A DNA stretch of 64,000 bases. Source: Calvatia gigantea (lineage: Eukaryota > Basidiomycota > Agaricomycetes > Agaricales > Lycoperdaceae). The position numbers and the translations under genes were made by a program. Of this stretch, positions 55,758 through 64,000 are shown piece by piece. The notes under the pieces were generated by a model. That model did no database searches. It was not told where the DNA came from and saw only the letters and a list, made by a program, of their open reading frames with translations. Every line of letters starts with the position of its first letter. Position 1 is the first letter of the stretch. The stretch lies in assembly GCA_025093985.1 (NCBI GenBank), contig JACAAK010000003.1, forward strand, positions 4,526,001 through 4,590,000, read 5' to 3'.

Positions 55758-56860
55758 CGCAAGGTGAGATTCAGGCGTCTGTGTTACGGATCCAAAAAAT
55801 CTGAGTATTGAGTGCGAGCAGGGACCAGGAACATGGATGGCCAGCAGAGGAACCGAGCAGCCTAAGCATGGCTTAACATGTGAATACACATCTAGGAGCA
55901 TCGGCTAACCCTTTTTTTTAATTGTTTAATTGAATTCGTACACATAATGAGTAAAATGTCAGTCCCCTCTCGCAATGTCAGTGGTTTCCTCGCCGATCTG
56001 GTCCATTAGACAGTCTCCTGTGCAGTGCTTTCGAACGTCGAACCACTTCTGATTCAATGTGCCAAGGGCCCTTTGAAACATGTGCTTGAGATTAGTTACC
56101 CGTTTGACATGGTCTCCCAGCTGAATGACCTTGAACCCGTGATGACAAATCCAGCTTTCGTCCTTACGAGGTAGGAACGACAACTGCTTCCCGTTACCCA
56201 CAGAGTGCGGCACCCTCCCAGGCCTGTTCTGTCTTTTAGGAGCTCTGTCTGTGCTCCCTGTTTTTACTTATTCCTGAAGACAAGGGAATACCATGGAAGC
56301 GAAAGATCATGGCCGATGAGTAGACGGTACATGAGTTATACAATCCTTGCAATTGAACTTTACTCCCGAAATAATTCCAGACTGGTTTTCAGCGGGAGTT
56401 ATCAAACACAAGCGGTACGCTTATCGCACCAAGTTTCAAGCGAGTTTCCAATAACTCCAGATATCGCCTTTCCACAAGGTATCCTTTGGTTCTGACCTTC
56501 CCTGTTTTGTGGAGATGTGGGCGAACCAGATCTATCGTTGGCTTTTAGAGAAAGTTACGTTCCTGGTGGGAGCGCTCACCGTCCAATGGAGTCCCTATTT
56601 CTGGGTGCCACCACTGAATTCGGTCATTTGGGTCAATCTTGTCCCTTTTCTGCTTCCTCCACCGGGTCTTGTGATCTAGAGTGACATTGGAACGTGTTCT
56701 ATGAATAAGTGACTGATATACACGACATCTCACATGCTAGCCCACCAAAATCAGAGAACCCTACGCTTCCTTGGCTATAAAAGTCGTCAGTGCCAGTCGT
56801 TGGCCATCTCACGTCCAACTCTTCCTCCGAGACTTCAAGTATCCTTAGAGTTCACGCAAG
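55758..56860. other. Spacer upstream of the oxygenase gene
   Basis: No confident gene. A minus-strand frame at 56213-55959 is open for 84 codons but begins with GTG and has no recognised domain. Confidence 0.35.
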
Positions 56861-58303
56861 ATGCCTGCACTCTCTTTCCCGCCCTTCCCGGACGACGTTC
56901 CCACTCACCCTCTCCTTATTATTGACTTTGCCCTTCTGAAGCAGCGGGATCCGCAGGAGATAGATAGGTTATGGGAAGCTGCAACCAAGCTTGGTTTCTG
57001 GTAGTACGTCGAACTCACCACTACAGCGTTTCAAACTAACTTGGGGCGCCTTGGCCTGCCTCCCTACGTCATTTACGTTACTAACTCAGCCTCAAGAATC
57101 ATGGAGCTGAGGAGGAAGCCAATCGAATGTTCGACCTGGGAGCAGAAACTATGGCACTACCCCTTGAGGAAAAGATGAAATTCGAACAAGGAGATACCGG
57201 GATTTCCGCTGGGTAGGTCTCGTCTTCCCCCACCGCCGCCAGGTCCACCCAATCCAATCCACGAAACCTAGATACAAAGCCGCGGGCGCAAGTGCCGTGG
57301 ACGCTACCGGAGAAAGGGACACCATTGAGTTCATGAACATCTCCAAGGACGACGTATTGGCATGGCCTGCACGCGTGCAGCGCTCGCTTTACCCCGAACC
57401 CCTGGAACGAGGGATGCCCACGGTTATCCAACCGTTCGTTACGAAATCCCTGGAAGTGAACCAGACGATCCTGGATATCTTTAACGACAAACTCGGCCTT
57501 CCCGAAGGATGTCTGTCACAACTGCACTCGTTGGATGAGCGAAGCGGAAGTGAGGCGAGGATTCTCAAGAACCCACCTATGCCACATAACGCAACTAAGA
57601 GAGCTATTGGGGCGCATACGGACTTTGGATCTCTAGTCAGTCATTCAGTGTCGTATTCAAAGTCGGATACTGATTGATTCGTTTGAGTCATTTTTGCATA
57701 ACCGGCTTGGTGGACTTCAAGTGCTCGCGCCAGGCTCAGAGAGCTGGCAATATGTGAAGGTAACATCAAGCACAATTGCTTCAACGAGAAACTCACCGAA
57801 ATACCACTAGCCCATCCCAAACCATGCAATCTGTAATATCGGCGATGCCCTTACTGTCTTCAGTGGTGGAATTTTGCGCTCAAACATGCACCGTGTCCTG
57901 TGAGTGAACATTCTCGACCCAACGGTGATAACGAAACGAAAAGGAATCTCACATCATCAATGTAGCCCTCCACCAGGCGCACAATCCGCCCATGAGAGGT
58001 GGTCACTCGTCTTCTTCACCCGCCCAGGCGACAGTAAGATCCTCCGTGCACTCATCGAATCAAGTCCAACAATCGCAGCTGCCGTCGCTGCCAATCCTGG
58101 GAAGAACTTCGAGACAGGATCAACGGCTCAGGAATGGTTCGCGCGGAGGGTGAGGTACCAAAGGATCGCCAATCGCACGGTGGGTGCTCGCCTCTGAATG
58201 ATACATTGGGGTTGGTGATGTTCAACGTTGGTTGTCGAATCCATAGGGCCCGGAAACTTGGATGTCGAGTCGTGGGACTGAAGCTGACCCAGCAGCGGTA
58301 TGA
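56861..58303 (+). CDS. 2-oxoglutarate/Fe(II)-dependent oxygenase, isopenicillin-N-synthase-like (352 aa)
   Basis: Such enzymes couple decarboxylation of 2-oxoglutarate (or a related cosubstrate) to oxidation of a small molecule. Seven exons join in frame: 56861-57000, 57090-57212, 57272-57635, 57688-57759, 57811-57899, 57966-58179 and 58247-58303 (353 codons). The N-terminal non-haem dioxygenase region includes DRLWEAATKLGF and LKNHGAEEEANRMFDLG. The iron site is HTDFGSL (His, Asp) and the distal His in RSNMHRVL, followed by ERWSLVFFTRP carrying the Arg-x-Ser cosubstrate pair. The substrate is unknown. A truncated copy lies 1.1 kb upstream, suggesting local duplication. Confidence 0.92.
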
Positions 58304-59010
58304 ACAGACAAAGGAAATGTAACTATATTACCTGTATGCAGTTCTGTCAGTACGTGTAAACTGAATATATAAAGTCGCTGATCAGCCGCGAACACCAAAG
58401 CTTAAAAGGCGATTAACACTTACTAAAAGAGTAACAGGGGTAGTGCATTGAAATAAAATTATGGCAAGTCTCTCTCCAAGGAGGAAGTGAATCACGTTCG
58501 CAACCCTTCCAAAGAACCGGTACCCGATTTATTCCAGTGCAGCTCCCTGATTGTTCATAGAGTAATACCACTCCCAAGTATTCGTGGTATCATATCAATC
58601 AGGAAGCATATTTATTGTTTCACACAATTTCAGCAGCATGCATTTGGATATCGAATCGGTGGTGGTATGAAAGAGAAACGCAGGACCATCCGGAATCCGG
58701 GAACAAAGCAGCAAGTCCGGTAGTGTAATCTGTACGCCATCATGACAGCACCCCATGTACCAGGAACACCTAGTAAAGCCGCCATCAATCACATGTGTTA
58801 AGGAATGACTAGACACTCACTAGGCAAATAACACAAAAGAAAACCATGGCAAAAAGAAGTGGCAGCAAGTAATTCATAACCCGGAAGAAATCAGCATACA
58901 CCAGCAAAAAGAACCCGTAAAATTTACAAAGCTAGCGCGACACCATCACCTCCCACCGCAAAAGAACCGCACTCCTAGAGGTAGGGGCCCTTATGTACAT
59001 GCCTCTACTT
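58304..59010. other. Spacer downstream of the oxygenase gene
   Basis: Non-coding on both strands as far as I can see. It ends at the inferred stop codon of the next minus-strand gene. Confidence 0.4.
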
Positions 59011-59093
59011 CTAGCGACGGTCCTCTCTCAACCTCTTGTTCTTCACTACCTGCACCTTCGCAGCTTCTTTGTTCTCAACTTGATTATACAGCT
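59011..59093 (-). CDS. Possible C-terminal exon of a minus-strand gene
   Basis: After an acceptor TTTTTTTCAG the minus strand reads ELYNQVENKEAAKVQVVKNK and ends RLREDRR and TAG at 59011-59013. The charged helical composition and clean splice signal suggest a real terminal exon. It may belong to the hypothetical gene at 59463-59956, but I could not define the connecting exon. Confidence 0.35.
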
Positions 59094-59462
59094 CTGAAAA
59101 AAAGAGAAATCAGCTCAGACTGAGTGTATTTGCACCTAAGAACCATTCCCAATCCACGACCTAAAATGCACATTCCCTACCACATCTTCCACCCTACCTA
59201 CAGGACCAGAGGTAGTCGGAGGTGCAAGTAGGTTGAGCACCTTTTACAGGTGAACCCGAAATTCTGGGATTTCGAGGCCTGGGACTGAGCGCCTAACCCG
59301 CTGACAGACTCTCCGCCGTTTCTAACATTTTCTCCGCGTGTTGGTTGGACGTGTGTAAGTAATGCGATGCGATGAGCGAGAGAATCGACGCGCGGAGGTG
59401 GTTGTCTTGAGATGAAGTAGTAAGGTTTAATGCGCGTCGTAGGTGCATCCTGACGAAGGATA

Positions 59463-59956
59463 TTAGCGCACGAGTTCAATGTTGACAGGCGTACGAGGAG
59501 GAAAGGAGGTGGGAAGAAAGAGAGACGGACTTTGCCTTGACAAACTCTTTAGTCGCTTCGAGCGTCCCACTAAGCCCCGGCATTCCTGAATCACACCCTC
59601 TCCAACCTTCCTCAGCTCCTGCATCTCTTTTTCTCTAATATTTTCCAACATTGCCGTCGATGGCATCTGCCGTGGGAGCCCAATGGGGAGCCACAGTTCA
59701 CCCCCACACGCGGCGGCATTTATCCACGGATCCTCTTCACCATCGCCGTCGGTAGCTTCCAAGCTACTGGGACGGATGAATTTTGATGGAGATCCATTAA
59801 CACTAACGCGGGTATAAGTTTGGGGAAAGGCTGAAGATCGGTGATGTTCGCGTTTTCGGGAAAGCCACAGCTGCGACTTGATAGCACTGAAGTGCGCGTT
59901 GTGATTTATTGAGAGCATGTGCGAGTTGGGCTTCGTGGAGTGTGATGCGGGCAACA
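59463..59956 (-). CDS. Hypothetical protein (about 164 aa exon)
   Basis: A minus-strand frame from ATG 59956 runs 165 codons including TAA at 59463. A TATA-like TTTATATC lies about 60 bp upstream on that strand (near 60015-60022). The N-terminal 40 residues are basic and Ser-rich (KSQLWLSRKREHHRSS), as in mitochondrial presequences, and a helical segment follows (LENIREKEMQELRKVGEGVI). No known domain is recognised. The protein may continue by splicing to the exon at 59093. Confidence 0.4.
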
Positions 59957-60373
59957 TAAAATGAGAATATGCCCTGTGTAGTTTTTTCAGTCGGTAATCG
60001 GTCTCTCTGACATCAGATATAAAAGCCCAGACCGGATCTGAAGGAGATTGAGCGCATATTCGAGCACATGAATTGACGAAACTCACAAGCAAGCTCTTTT
60101 TTCAATTCTCTATCCACAATGTGAAAATGGCCACAGAATTTTTCGTTTCAACTTCATTGTTTATTACGGGCCCCAAAAATGATCAATTCTTACACTAGTA
60201 CACCATACCTGTCCTATAAGCACTAACAAAATTGTTCTAATTCGGTGCAGTACTGGTACCCAGCAATAAGAATGTCACCGAATCCGAATAGACATGTCAA
60301 CTCATGACACAACAAAAACACTCAGAGAAGAAAACAAAACCTCCACAATGAAAGGAAAGAAGCATGTCGGGTT
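59957..60373. other. Spacer
   Basis: It contains the inferred promoter of the hypothetical minus-strand gene and the 3' flank of HeLo-like copy L. No gene. Confidence 0.4.
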
Positions 60374-61380
60374 TCACCGACCAAAAGAGAAATTGATGTT
60401 ATTACCAGTCCCGAAGACATTGAAACTATCATCTCTCGTATCATACACATTTCCTGCAACAACAGGGTACCCGACACTGGGAGAAAGATGATCCCCGGTA
60501 TCCTGGAAGGAATTAGATCCTGGCTGAGCGGAGGAACCGATCGCCGGACTCGATGGCGCCATGTTCCTTCCTTGCGTCTGTTGAGAGGGAGTTGGGGGGA
60601 ACGAAGAGGAGGGTGTCTGCCACTGCGACTGCAGCTGTACTCGCGGAGGTGGAGGGTGGGACAGTACTCCTAGCACGGCAATCAAGAGGTTGTGTACACT
60701 GGCTAGTTGCTTGTGGATCTCAATGTCGTACTGAACTAGGGGAGGAAGTTGATTCCGAATTACACTATGAAAGTGTTGCGAGGGATCACTTACGCCAAAC
60801 AGAGCCATAGCGCACATGAGGCGTTCTCGGCAGTCTCGGATCATATTCCGGCTCAGATAGTGGCAGAAGATTTTCTTCACTCCAGACCGCCCTTTAACCC
60901 TCTTGACACATTTCTCGATGTATCGCAAATCACTGTGCAGCCATGAGTGCTCGTTGGGGTTATCAGCGGGGAGGGAAGGTCACATATGCAACTAGCAGAT
61001 CTACCTGTTGTAGCATCACAGGGTCGTGAAGAATTCGTCCATCCTGGCCCACGTGCACCCTCTGGGCGACGGTCTCTACAACAAAGCAGGAATCCTTTCC
61101 TATGGCAATAAATTCTTCTCTGTTAGACTTCACCGTCTGGGACATCGGTTGGAGCATAGTTTGGACAAAATAGTTCTATGTTCCTTACCTGAACGGCCCC
61201 AAGGATAGAGAGAGCAATACCTGCCGCAATGGCAACACTCGGGATGGGGAAAGACTGCCCCGGCGATTTGTAGTGCCCTGATAGCTTGTTCATTAATATT
61301 GAGAACCATCGCCGCTATTTAACTAGTAAGGATGATGAGCTACAAATGGGACTAAGTGATTCCGTACCTCGGTTGGACAT
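60374..61380 (-). pseudogene. HeLo-like family copy L (two single-base frame errors)
   Basis: On the minus strand the micro-exon is 61380-61368 (MSNR) and exon 2 starts at 61314, giving MSNRAAMVLNINEQ across the junction. Exon 2 then has one extra G in a GGGG run, and exon 5 has lost one T right after its acceptor, so the spliced frame breaks twice. Everything else is well preserved, including SGVKKIFCHYLSRN, the Pro-rich linker and a perfect tail (DDSFNVFGTGNNINFSFGR). Both errors are in short runs, so a sequencing error would make this an intact gene. A TATA box lies at 61492-61499. Confidence 0.75.
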
Positions 61381-61491
61381 GTTTTGGGTTTCCTTTTCTC
61401 CAGATGAGATAGGCGACTGGGGGGTAGGTAAGTGAGCCAGCGGCAACGTTTGCTTTCCGAGTATCATTCGAGGATAGAGTGGGGAGTTGTA

Positions 61492-61499
61492 CTTATATA
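61492..61499 (-). promoter_or_regulatory. TATA box of HeLo-like copy L
   Basis: TATATAAG on the minus strand, 112 bp before the start codon at 61380. Same motif as copy B. Confidence 0.5.
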
Positions 61500-61560
61500 G
61501 ATGCACACCCTTGGATTCCGGACCTATTTTCATTGAATTTGGACAAAGGGCAAGATCTGA

Positions 61561-61715
61561 GATGAGGGCGACTAGTTGGGAAAGTGGGAACCACCGCTTT
61601 GGAGATGGACCAGCGCCATTATGTGCAGACAAGCCCAGATCTTCATTGATGAGCGCGACCAATCGGGAAGGTGGGAACCACCGCTTTGAAGATTATATGG
61701 ACCAACGCCATTAGA
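61561..61715. repeat. Two-unit tandem repeat
   Basis: Two units share AAGTGGGAACCACCGCTTTG / AAGGTGGGAACCACCGCTTTG (61579 and 61657) and GGACCA-CGCCATTA (61607 and 61700). Spacing is about 80 bp. Non-coding. Confidence 0.65.
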
Positions 61716-61861
61716 CTGCACCGACGAGTTGATGTGACACTCATCAGATCAATATCGTATTAAATCCAAAAAGTGTAGTCTTCGATATGACACACTTTAC
61801 ACTTTTTGAAAACGATAAGATTTCGATATGATCCAGTGCCACATCGACTCATTGGCGCAGT
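61715..61861. repeat. 147 bp foldback (MITE-like) element
   Basis: The left arm starts ACTGCACCGACGAGTTGATG and the right arm is its diverged inverse, ending CATCGACTCATTGGCGCAGT. Inner arms AAAAAGTGTA (61768-61777) and TACACTTTTT (61798-61807) close the stem around a 20 base loop. ATTAG occurs on both outer sides (61710-61714 and about 61863-61867), a possible target duplication. Confidence 0.6.
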
Positions 61862-61889
61862 GATTAGGGTTCTTGGAACGAGTAGTAAC

Positions 61890-62492
61890 CACACCACCTA
61901 TGGGACTAGTATGGCGTGCTTGAGGCGTTGCTGGCAGTCTTGGATCATACCTCGGTTCAAGTAATGACAGAATATTCTTTTCACTCCAGACCGCTCTTTA
62001 ACCTTCTTGGCACGTTCTTCTATGTATCACAGATCACTGTGTGACTTTGAGCGCAAATGGGGATTATAAGAGAAGGGAAGCTCACAACGTACGCTACGAG
62101 CATGTCTGTGTATCGTAGCATCACAAGATCATCAAAATGTTGTCCATCTTAGCCCACGTGCACCCTTAAGAGGACAGCCTCCACAATTAGGTAAGAATCC
62201 CTTCCTATGGCCGTAAACTCTCCTTTATTGGTTTTCACTGTCTGGGATATCGATGAGACCATTACGCCGGACGAAGTAACGCGACTCTCTTCACCTGAAC
62301 GATCCTAAAGAAAGAGAGGGCAACACCTACCGTAATGGCAACACTCGGAGCCGGGAAAGATTGCCCTGTGATATGTAGCGCCCTGAGTGTTTATTAACTG
62401 ACCAGTGACGTTGAGAGCAATCACCGCTGTCTAGTTAGTGAGGACAATTGGCAACAAGCAGAATCGAGTGATTCCGAACCTTCATTTGACAT
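61890..62492 (-). pseudogene. HeLo-like family copy M (truncated at exon 4)
   Basis: The micro-exon ATG is at 62492-62490 (MSNE) on the minus strand. Exons 2 and 3 are recognisable with small shifts (the TVKTNKGEFTAIGRDSY segment near 62240). Exon 4 is present to about 61910. Exon 5 is missing: near 61890 the sequence changes to the inverted promoter block CCCATAGGTGGT of another family copy, so this is a recombined remnant. Confidence 0.7.
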
Positions 62493-62915
62493 GCTTTTGG
62501 TCCTTTCCCTTCAGATGAAGTTGACGAACTTGGGGAATGAATCGGCAACAATGTGTGAGCTTTCGCGTCTTTCAAATATAGCTTGAGAGGGTTCTCGGAA
62601 TGAGAAGCGATCGCACCACTTAGGGGTAAATAGAATGTAGGAACGGGGGGTGGCATATTGGTCTGGATGTGCAGGCTTTCACAGGTTCGCTCTAATTTTC
62701 GGCAATATTTGTTTAGGTCCAAATTAGGTCCCATCTTTTTGTCAGGACGAGGCTGAGCTAAATCGGTCATTCCTCCGTCCAGTGCGGCAAAAGATCATTT
62801 TTACATGACCCAACAATGATCGTATGACGTGCGCTTTATATCGCCCCTGTGATATAACATCACGGACTAATCCATGACTTGCAGGATAACCCCCTTACAA
62901 TCATCCTGACAGCGG
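62493..62915. other. 5' flank of copy M and spacer
   Basis: The first 140 bp match the leader of copy F in inverted orientation (TGAACTTGGGGGAACGAATC-like). The rest is non-coding. Confidence 0.4.
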
Positions 62916-63513
62916 GGTCACGTCACGAAGGATCTGAGATTTGAGCGTGGAAGATGTGGGAAAGAGGGTGAGGGAGAAGGTTTGGAGTGACTTGTTGATG
63001 GAGAGGAAACCGGATCGACAGGGATTGCTGAGATAACCCGCAAACGATGCGTGATAAAATGGAGGACTCTAGAGTGGGCAACGATCGCATATGAAATTCC
63101 AAGCACTGAGCACGGTTGCTTGGGGGCGTAGGGGGCGCCCTGATCTGCGCATAGGAAAGTGGCTTGATATAGTCCAGAAAATATGAGGAATATCTGGCGG
63201 TAGAGAAGATCGAGGGCATGTAGTGGATTCGCGGCTCTAGGCGTCCCAAAGCCACCCAAAAAGCAGATACAAAGATCAAGCTGGCCACGTAGACCACTGT
63301 GTTGTGTATCATCGACAAATTTAATGATCGGAAAAGAAAAGGCGAAGAGACCGGATGCCGTAATAGAATTTTGACGTATATGCGCTTCAGCGGCCAATCG
63401 ACCTCAAGGCGGCCCTGATCCCTTCGACGAATATCTTGAAAACCGCCCAGAAGTACGCGTACAACACCTTGTTGAGCAACTGAGAGTCCTTCCCGCTTCC
63501 AAGGCACCAGAGA
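62916..63513 (-). pseudogene. NACHT-protein fragment fused into an F-box remnant
   Basis: The minus strand matches the NLR exon 3 at 47350-47850: AEAHIRQNSITASGLFAFSF, then LDLCICFLGGFGTP and NPLHALDLLYRQIF correspond to AEAHIRQISLIASGLFAFSS, LDLCVRFLGGSETP and NPLHALDLLYRQIL. The P-loop part is absent and the frame breaks several times. At about 63513 it joins the F-box remnant upstream without a spacer. Confidence 0.8.
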
Positions 63514-64000
63514 ATCCGGATTGGGGTATTCAGTTCAATTTTGGATCCGCTCTGCTCATAGCACAGTTTTGGCCAGAACGGAAATTCTGACGAAAACAAA
63601 AAAAGAGGTATCAATGCGAAGAAATTATGGCGATTTGTTGTTGTCTGGTAACACTTACTATAACCATATGGCGTATACACCAACAACTGCGACGTCGATT
63701 TACACATATCCAGCACACCATTCACAACCTCCACATCCTTAGTTTCATCCTTAATAAGCAAATGCTTCAACGTTCGGCCTCGCAAACACGGCTGCACCAC
63801 TCCCACTCCCACCCCGCCATCACTGAAGTCAACCTCGTGCTCATCCACGACAAATGTCCGGCAATAACCTCAACGGAAACACCAACGCCTCTAACCTCAG
63901 CCACTGCACCGCTACCTCGCTCCTGCTCCCCTCCCGCAAACGAGATCCTCGACAAACTTAGTCCCACACACCCTAATCACTCTCACCGACTCTGCGCAGG
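63514..64000 (-). pseudogene. F-box protein remnant at the window end
   Basis: The minus strand reads LKHLLIKDETKDVEVVNG, LDMCKSTSQLLVYTPYGYS, an intron-like stretch, and CYEQSGSKIELNTPI, matching LKHLLIGDEAKDVEVVNG through CYNQNGSKMELNIPS of the intact F-box protein. It ends abruptly where the NACHT fragment begins and continues beyond base 64000 in the other direction with broken frames. Confidence 0.8.

Noticed and set aside
1..64000. CRISPR arrays, bacterial operons, phage genes and rRNA genes.
   Set aside because: None seen. The repeats are long and dispersed, genes have spliceosomal introns, and no regular short repeat-spacer pattern exists.

Overview
The window looks like nuclear DNA of a basidiomycete fungus, most likely an Agaricomycete. 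Genes are split by short 50-70 bp GT-AG introns. It carries a NACHT NLR of the type common in mushroom genomes, many F-box proteins of the form 'PVLPVELFHEILHHL', a Tc1/mariner element and an intron-rich CDP-alcohol phosphotransferase gene. No prokaryotic gene organisation is seen.

Layout. From 1 to 45.6 kb and again from 50.3 to 64 kb the DNA is a mosaic of copies of four sequence blocks: (a) a five-exon gene encoding a helical HeLo/MLKL-NTD-like domain, a proline-rich linker and a conserved C-terminal motif (consensus DDSFNVFGTGN-x-I-x-FSF-x-R); (b) an F-box protein gene; (c) a CDP-choline/ethanolamine phosphotransferase gene; (d) 5' and 3' pieces of a malic enzyme gene. I count 12 copies of (a) that include N-terminal exons, at least five extra pieces of its last exon, 12 F-box loci, one intact phosphotransferase plus at least five broken copies, and at least six malic enzyme pieces. 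The usual order on the + strand is F-box, malic enzyme 3' piece, HeLo-like gene, shared 3' spacer, next F-box.

Intact genes by my reading: HeLo-like copies at 8.86-10.01 kb (304 aa) and 24.2-25.3 kb (262 aa), with near-intact copies at 13.9, 29.5, 32.7 and 37.6 kb; the F-box gene at 41.86-43.36 kb (477 aa); the phosphotransferase at 43.76-45.62 kb (429 aa, nine exons); and a 2-oxoglutarate/Fe(II) oxygenase at 56.86-58.30 kb (352 aa, seven exons). An NLR with a NACHT P-loop lies at 46.9-48.96 kb (minus strand, one frameshift), next to a HeLo-like copy on the same strand.

Mobile DNA: a 1605 bp Tc1/mariner element with 212 bp terminal inverted repeats; a tRNA-headed SINE-like retroposon of 1055 bp with a 15 bp target duplication inside a phosphotransferase pseudogene; RNase H fragments of a non-LTR retrotransposon fused to HeLo-like tails; a 0.8 kb solo-LTR-like insertion; and a 147 bp foldback element. 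Segmental duplications (2.4 kb and 1.2 kb) are nearly identical. The block 38.6-41.46 kb is a deletion-riddled copy of 42.3-45.8 kb and may be an assembly artefact.

Most interesting system: the expanded HeLo-like family resembles the cell-death effector side of fungal NLR/amyloid signalosomes (HET-S, HELLP, MLKL-like). Its short C-terminal motif is conserved across copies whose linkers differ, and it looks like a candidate amyloid-signalling motif of RHIM-like shape. An NLR sits next to one copy. That functional reading is inference.
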